Assembly: GCA_021772845.1 (NCBI GenBank)
Contig: JAJFLF010000176.1
Location: forward strand, 1-9,220
Length of the DNA stretch: 9,220 bases
Direction: 5' to 3'
From: Mariprofundus sp.
GTDB lineage: Bacteria > Pseudomonadota > Zetaproteobacteria > Mariprofundales > Mariprofundaceae
Within the stretch, counting starts at the first letter, position 1. Each line of letters starts with the position of its first letter. Both the position numbers and the translations under genes were made by a program. Shown here one piece after another: positions 5,590 to 9,220 of the stretch. The notes under the pieces were generated by a model. That model worked only from the letters and a program-made list of their open reading frames with translations. It was not told where the DNA came from and ran no database searches.

Positions 5590-5625
5590 GGCGCGCACAT
5601 TAATGCGATTATAATGGCTCGTCAA
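5590..5625 (-). promoter_or_regulatory. Stable-RNA promoter of tRNA-Gln
   Basis: On the minus strand: -35 TTGACG (5620-5625), a 17-bp spacer, -10 TAATGT (5597-5602) and a GCGCGC discriminator (5591-5596). This is the same box set as the three promoters at 28-267, which supports the assignment. A perfect TATAAT (5608-5613) also lies in the spacer, but it is only 6 bp from the TTGACG and lacks its own -35. The -35 box overlaps the ftsX stop codon (5622-5624). Confidence 0.72.
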
Positions 5626-6512
5626 TTACTTGGTATTTCTCCCGATGAAACTTTGGCAGTTGCGATCAACGCTCCCACTGTACCGACAAGAGAACCACCA
5701 AATAACAGCGGCAACAATAGGCCCCAGCTACTCAGATCAACCTGCATGGTAGACAACCAGTCCCCTGTTCCAATTACTACTGGCCACAACAGGAACCAGG
5801 CAGCTACTCCTGCACCAGCGCCCAGCACCATACCTTCAAGAATAAATGGCATACGCACAAACCACTCCTGCGCTCCCATCAAACGCATCAGGTGAATTTC
5901 ATCAGATCGGGCCAACAAGGTCATGCGCAGCGTATTGGAAATAATAAGCGCCATCGCCAAAGCCAGAATCAGTGATGCAAATCCCGCCAGAAAGCCTGCT
6001 TGCGACATCCAGTGATGGGCCTGTGCCAAGTCAACTTCATCCTCGTTCACAATCGCACCAAATTGCGTGGCCGCCTCACGAATATCAGAGAATATAAATT
6101 CTGATTGCCCATCCGTCAGTGATATCTCAAAACTTACCGGCAAATGTTTGGCCAGCTCCTGTTGATTCATGCGCGCATCACTCAACCAACTTTGCATCCA
6201 GACCGCAGCCTCTTGTGCGGAGACCTGACGCACCGAACCCACATCAGAAACAGCCTCTAATTTTTGCTGAAGGTTATTGGCTTTCTTGGCATCGGTACTA
6301 TGAAGATAGACATGGATACGTATTTCATCCTGCCAACTACCTACCCACTGTGATGCACCCTGCATCGCCAGCCAAATCACACCCACTGCCCACAAAGCGA
6401 TGCAAACGATCATCAAGGCCAGCACTTGTTGAATGCCAAAGGGGGGCAAGTTAAAACCACCGGGCAACCTGAGGTTTACTTTATCTGGAATAACACCGGA
6501 AGGTTGTTTCAT
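5622..6512 (-). CDS. ftsX: Cell division ABC transporter permease-like protein FtsX
   Basis: A 296-residue inner-membrane protein that works with the ATPase FtsE at the division septum, where in other bacteria the pair controls peptidoglycan hydrolases through the FtsX periplasmic loop. A cytoplasmic N-terminus (1-29) leads to TM1 (about 30-50), a ~115-residue periplasmic domain with IRIHVYLHSTDAKKANNLQQKLEAV, and three C-terminal membrane segments (about 170-194, 221-247, 265-289). The cytoplasmic loop ARSDEIHLMRLMGAQEWFVRMPFILEG is the signature of FtsX-type permeases. The ATG overlaps the ftsE stop codon (ATGA), with GAGG six bases upstream, indicating coupling. rpoH, which often follows ftsX in gammaproteobacteria, is not present here. 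tRNA-Gln follows instead. Confidence 0.95.
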   Translation of the reverse strand: MKQPSGVIPDKVNLRLPGGFNLPPFGIQQVLALMIVCIALWAVGVIWLAMQGASQWVGSWQDEIRIHVYLHSTDAKKANNLQQKLEAVSDVGSVRQVSAQEAAVWMQSWLSDARMNQQELAKHLPVSFEISLTDGQSEFIFSDIREAATQFGAIVNEDEVDLAQAHHWMSQAGFLAGFASLILALAMALIISNTLRMTLLARSDEIHLMRLMGAQEWFVRMPFILEGMVLGAGAGVAAWFLLWPVVIGTGDWLSTMQVDLSSWGLLLPLLFGGSLVGTVGALIATAKVSSGEIPSN

Positions 6513-7189
6513 GAACCACCTCTGGCCAACGAGCCTGCATGCAGTTGTATGACACGGCCGGGATGCGATTCCAGCAGATGCAGATCATGTGTTGCCATAA
6601 TGATGGTCGCCCCTTGACGGTTTAGATCCATCAAATAATCCAGAACCCTGCGCGCTGTATCCACATCGAGGTTTCCTGTTGGCTCATCAGCCAGAATAAC
6701 TGCAGGTTTTGCCGTCATCGCACGGGCAATCGCTACGCGTTGCTGCTCACCGCCCGAGAGAGCTTCAGGATATGACCATAAACGATCACCCAGCCCCACA
6801 TAACTCAAGACTTTACGCACACGTGGAATCAAGCGCTCGGTTTTCCAGCCCTGCACACGCAGTGGCAAAGCTACATTTTCAAACACAGTACGCGAAAACA
6901 GTAAGCGATGATCCTGAAAAATAATGCCGGTATGACGCCTCAACTCACGAACCTTGGGATCACCGGCCTGACGCATATCCGTGCCCTGCACCATCAAAGT
7001 GCCCGAACTTGGACGAATACCACCATAAAACATCTTCAACAATGAAGATTTTCCAGCCCCACTCTCACCAACCAGATAAACAAATTCACCCTGATTAATA
7101 TTCAGGGTCACACCAGAGAGCGCCGTTTTACCGGAAGGGTAACGGAGCATCAGGCGCTGCATCTGAATTTGGGCTTGGTCAACTGACAT
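6509..7189 (-). CDS. ftsE: Cell division ATP-binding protein FtsE
   Basis: A 226-residue cytoplasmic ABC ATPase that powers FtsX. Walker A is GESGAGKS (41-48), the Q-loop is IIFQDHRLL with Q92, the signature is LSGGEQ (144-149), Walker B is AVILADEP with D168-E169, the D-loop ends at D175 and the switch histidine is H201 in MATHD. FQDHRLL and ADEPTGNLD are characteristic of FtsE within the LolD/MacB-like ATPases, and the overlapping ftsX gene confirms the assignment. The ATG at 7189 has no strong ribosome site in front. ftsY, the usual upstream partner in many gammaproteobacteria, is missing, and a divergent gene starts within about 40-260 bases. Confidence 0.95.
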   Translation of the reverse strand: MSVDQAQIQMQRLMLRYPSGKTALSGVTLNINQGEFVYLVGESGAGKSSLLKMFYGGIRPSSGTLMVQGTDMRQAGDPKVRELRRHTGIIFQDHRLLFSRTVFENVALPLRVQGWKTERLIPRVRKVLSYVGLGDRLWSYPEALSGGEQQRVAIARAMTAKPAVILADEPTGNLDVDTARRVLDYLMDLNRQGATIIMATHDLHLLESHPGRVIQLHAGSLARGGS

Positions 7190-7229
7190 AGATGCAAACG
7201 GTAGCTGTGAGAGGGCTCGCTGTCATTAG

Positions 7230-7973
7230 ATGAACGTCACATCTCTCTATCACCGCCGCGCTACTGACAAATGCATGAGAAATACTCAACATAGCCCGCA
7301 TGCATCTCACCCCTCCTCATCTGCCGACACATACACGCCATGCAACTACGCGCACTACGATTGCGGCGATACTGTGAATAACATGAACGTCGACAGCGCG
7401 CCTTGTGACAACCCTGATTCGGCAAAACCACATGTTTCAATAGCTGAAATGCGATACCAGACACCAGAACGACAGACCGTGCGCTTACTGCCCTGGCTGA
7501 TGATCATGCTGACTTTTATCGCTGCGGCAGGGTTCTGGCTGCAATATGATGCATGGATGGATAACCGCTGGTTTCGCAGTACGGCCATCAATCTCGGCAT
7601 CGATCTTCAACAGCGCGATAAAGATTGGCAGATTCTTTCCGGTAGCGTCCGACCAAGTTGGATCACACGCACAGATGGCAGCAAAGTATTGTTAATCAAT
7701 GGCGAAATACAAAACCTGTTATCGAGTGATATACTAGCACCCAATATTGAGCTCACTTTTTTCTCAAACACGGGGCCGGATCAAGTCGTGAGCTCTCTAC
7801 TACTGGGCTTCACATATCCCCCGTCCGCGCAGGTCATGATGCAATCGCCCTATCAAACACCGAATATCGACAACAAAGAGATTCCGCCACTGGGAAAACG
7901 TCACTTTGTCTTTCTGATTGATAAACTGCCGCAAGGTGTTGGTGATTTTAGCCTGAGTATCAAATCAAGATAA
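7230..7973 (+). CDS. DUF3426-like single-pass membrane protein, start uncertain
   Basis: Up to 247 residues. One transmembrane helix (about 84-104, LLPWLMIMLTFIAAAGFWLQY) is followed by a beta-rich domain with INLGIDLQQRDKDWQILSGSVRPSW, the core LLINGEIQNLLSSDILAPNIELTFFS and IPPLGKRHFVFLIDKLP. The 'inherent new-feature, N, prefer-by-position' order of this DUF3426 domain fits a family of unknown function often found in proteobacteria. Typical members carry an N-terminal zinc ribbon with CxxC pairs. None is seen here, only scattered Cys and His in a low-complexity leader. Internal ATGs at 7275, 7383 and 7449 are possible starts, and none, including 7230, has a clear ribosome site. The segment 7230-7448 may in part be the ftsE/DUF3426 intergenic region. 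The gene is divergent from ftsE and convergent with ispF, with no clear terminator. Confidence 0.7.
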   Translation: MNVTSLYHRRATDKCMRNTQHSPHASHPSSSADTYTPCNYAHYDCGDTVNNMNVDSAPCDNPDSAKPHVSIAEMRYQTPERQTVRLLPWLMIMLTFIAAAGFWLQYDAWMDNRWFRSTAINLGIDLQQRDKDWQILSGSVRPSWITRTDGSKVLLINGEIQNLLSSDILAPNIELTFFSNTGPDQVVSSLLLGFTYPPSAQVMMQSPYQTPNIDNKEIPPLGKRHFVFLIDKLPQGVGDFSLSIKSR

Positions 7974-8031
7974 TAAAGATGTCAGAGAAACCTTCGGCTC
8001 AATCATGACAACGATTCATGAATAATCAGGG

Positions 8032-8517
8032 CTAGCTACGGACCACCAAAACGACTGCCTCTGCGGCAATCCCTTCTACCCGCCCCACAAAACCCAAACG
8101 CTCTGTAGTCGTGGCCTTGATATTCACATCGTCCTCATCCACCAGTAACAATGTTGCCAGACGCTGTTTCATGGCGGCCACATAAGGGCCTATTTTGGGT
8201 TCCTGTGCCATGATCGTGCAATCCACATTACCCACAGACCAACCTTTCTCCTTAAGCAGTGCAATCGTATGTTCCAAAAAAAGCGTACTATCCCTGTTTT
8301 TATATTGCGGATCACTATCAGGAAAGTGATAACCAATATCATTCAATGCCACCGAACCCAGCAGTGCATCGCAAAGCGCATGAATCAAGACATCCGCATC
8401 CGAATGGCCTGCCAGACCACGCTCATATGGCACTTTTACACCACCCAGCATCAAATCTCTGTTATCAGCAAAAGCATGCACGTCATAACCATGTCCTACG
8501 CGAATGTTCAATGTCAT
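8032..8517 (-). CDS. ispF: 2-C-methyl-D-erythritol 2,4-cyclodiphosphate synthase
   Basis: A 161-residue cytoplasmic homotrimeric enzyme of the MEP isoprenoid pathway. It cyclises CDP-ME 2-phosphate to MEcPP with release of CMP. Metal ligands are D12 and H14 (GHGYDVHAF) and H46 (GHSDADVLIHALCDALLG). The NDIGYHFPDSD motif with D60 and the C-terminal KATTTERLGFVGRVEGIAAEAV (134-155) complete the family signature. The length is normal. The ATG overlaps the ispD stop codon in ATGA, with AGAGGTG upstream, so it is translated together with ispD. It is a separate protein, not the IspDF fusion common in alphaproteobacteria. Confidence 0.96.
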   Translation of the reverse strand: MTLNIRVGHGYDVHAFADNRDLMLGGVKVPYERGLAGHSDADVLIHALCDALLGSVALNDIGYHFPDSDPQYKNRDSTLFLEHTIALLKEKGWSVGNVDCTIMAQEPKIGPYVAAMKQRLATLLLVDEDDVNIKATTTERLGFVGRVEGIAAEAVVLVVRS

Positions 8518-9212
8518 GATTTCACCTCTCCGCCACCACGCAATTCTGATTCCAGCCAGGCCAGGTCTTCCATGGTCGTAATCTTGCGATTTCTGCCATC
8601 ACCCCGGCTGATATGCACCTCAAAACCCGCGGCTTCTAGCAGTGAAGCATCATCGGTATGCAGATGCAGAGAATCAGCTTCTTTCTGCAAAGCCTGTTCA
8701 AACCAAACTCGCCTGGCCACTTGCGGTGTCTGTACCGCCCGCAACGCACTGCGCTGCAAGGTCTGCAACACTTTGCCATCCGCATCAATGCGCTTGATGG
8801 TATCCACCACAGCAACACCGGGCACTGCTGCACCATATCGTTCAGCCACGTCAAGCACATCAGCCAACAGAGCCTTGGATGGCAAAGGTCTAGCTGCATC
8901 ATGCACAGCCACCAAGCCCACATCATCTGGTAGAGCATGCAAACCGCGCTGCATCGAAATAGAGCGCTCGGCTCCTCCCGTCACTGCCGGTAAAATTTCA
9001 AACGGATAATCCTGATCAGCCACCAGCGCCGCAAAATGGTCATCGCCGGCAGCAAGTACCGGCTGAAGCACGGCAATGCGCGATTCAGCTGCCAGGGATG
9101 CCAAGGTATGCAAGACAATCGCCTGTCCTGCAACTTCCACATATTGTTTAGGGATATCGCCGCCAAAACGACTGCCGCTGCCTGCGGCCAATAATAAAAT
9201 ACCTGCTCTCAT
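8514..9212 (-). CDS. ispD: 2-C-methyl-D-erythritol 4-phosphate cytidylyltransferase
   Basis: A 232-residue cytoplasmic nucleotidyltransferase that joins CTP and MEP to give CDP-ME, two steps before the IspF reaction. The CTP-binding loop LLAAGSGSRFG (7-17) is followed by PKQY (21-24). VHDAARP lies at 103-109, TIKR at 138-141, LRAVQTPQ at 157-164 and the C-terminal RNRKITTMEDLAWL stretch at 207-220, where K210 is the likely counterpart of the catalytic-site lysine of E. coli IspD. The length is normal and complete, with only eight bases of upstream sequence in the window. The start codon again lies in an ATGA context, so it may overlap the stop codon of an upstream gene beyond the right edge (ftsB is the common neighbour). 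Confidence 0.95.
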   Translation of the reverse strand: MRAGILLLAAGSGSRFGGDIPKQYVEVAGQAIVLHTLASLAAESRIAVLQPVLAAGDDHFAALVADQDYPFEILPAVTGGAERSISMQRGLHALPDDVGLVAVHDAARPLPSKALLADVLDVAERYGAAVPGVAVVDTIKRIDADGKVLQTLQRSALRAVQTPQVARRVWFEQALQKEADSLHLHTDDASLLEAAGFEVHISRGDGRNRKITTMEDLAWLESELRGGGEVKS

Positions 9213-9220
9213 AGTGCTGA

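Noticed and set aside
5608..5613. Perfect TATAAT as the -10 box of tRNA-Gln
   Set aside because: It lies only 6 bp from TTGACG and has no other -35; TAATGT with a 17-bp spacer and GCGCGC discriminator matches the other stable-RNA promoters better.
5407..5625. Minus-strand open frame of about 72 codons
   Set aside because: It runs through the tRNA-Gln gene and its terminator and has no coding signals.
7974..8031. Terminator between the convergent DUF3426-like gene and ispF
   Set aside because: Only the short palindromes TCATGA and ATTCATGAAT are present, without a GC-rich stem or U-tract.

Overview
The window looks like a chromosomal housekeeping segment of a Pseudomonadota bacterium, gamma- or zetaproteobacterial in style. 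Separate ispD and ispF genes, hflK-hflC followed by a DUF2065 (YjeT-like) gene, ftsE-ftsX, and tyrS placed just before what looks like an rRNA promoter region all fit that group. The genus cannot be decided from the sequence. No insertion sequence, phage gene or CRISPR array is visible. Most genes lie on the minus strand in short overlapping pairs joined by ATGA stop/start overlaps.

Left edge (1-288): three tandem copies of a roughly 101-102 bp unit. Read on the minus strand, each holds TTGACG, a 16-bp spacer, a TAATGT or TATTGT -10 box and a GC-rich discriminator. This is the architecture of stringently controlled rRNA promoters. Together with the tyrS neighbour it predicts an rRNA operon just beyond the left edge, reading leftward. 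tyrS (289-1476) ends only about 20 bp before the first of these promoters, with no terminator in between.

Region 1483-2500: an intergenic region with an extended -10 promoter and a CRP-like palindrome near -61 drives an unrecognised membrane-anchored coiled-coil protein on the plus strand (1680-2429). It ends at a perfect bidirectional terminator (2454-2500) shared with the convergent hflK-hflC-DUF2065 operon (4731 to 2534). HflK and HflC form the membrane complex that modulates the FtsH protease.

Region 4732-5505 is about 770 bases without a protein gene. It holds nested inverted repeats, a leftward terminator with no evident gene behind it, short direct repeats and a chain of small hairpins ending at another perfect bidirectional terminator. 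A small structured RNA is possible here and is the most open part of the window.

Region 5506-7189: tRNA-Gln(CUG) with its own rRNA-like promoter, whose -35 box overlaps the ftsX stop codon, then ftsX and ftsE (cell-division ABC system). Region 7230-7973, divergent from ftsE, encodes a DUF3426-like membrane protein whose start is uncertain. Region 8032-9212 carries ispF and ispD, two steps of the MEP isoprenoid pathway, overlapping by four bases.
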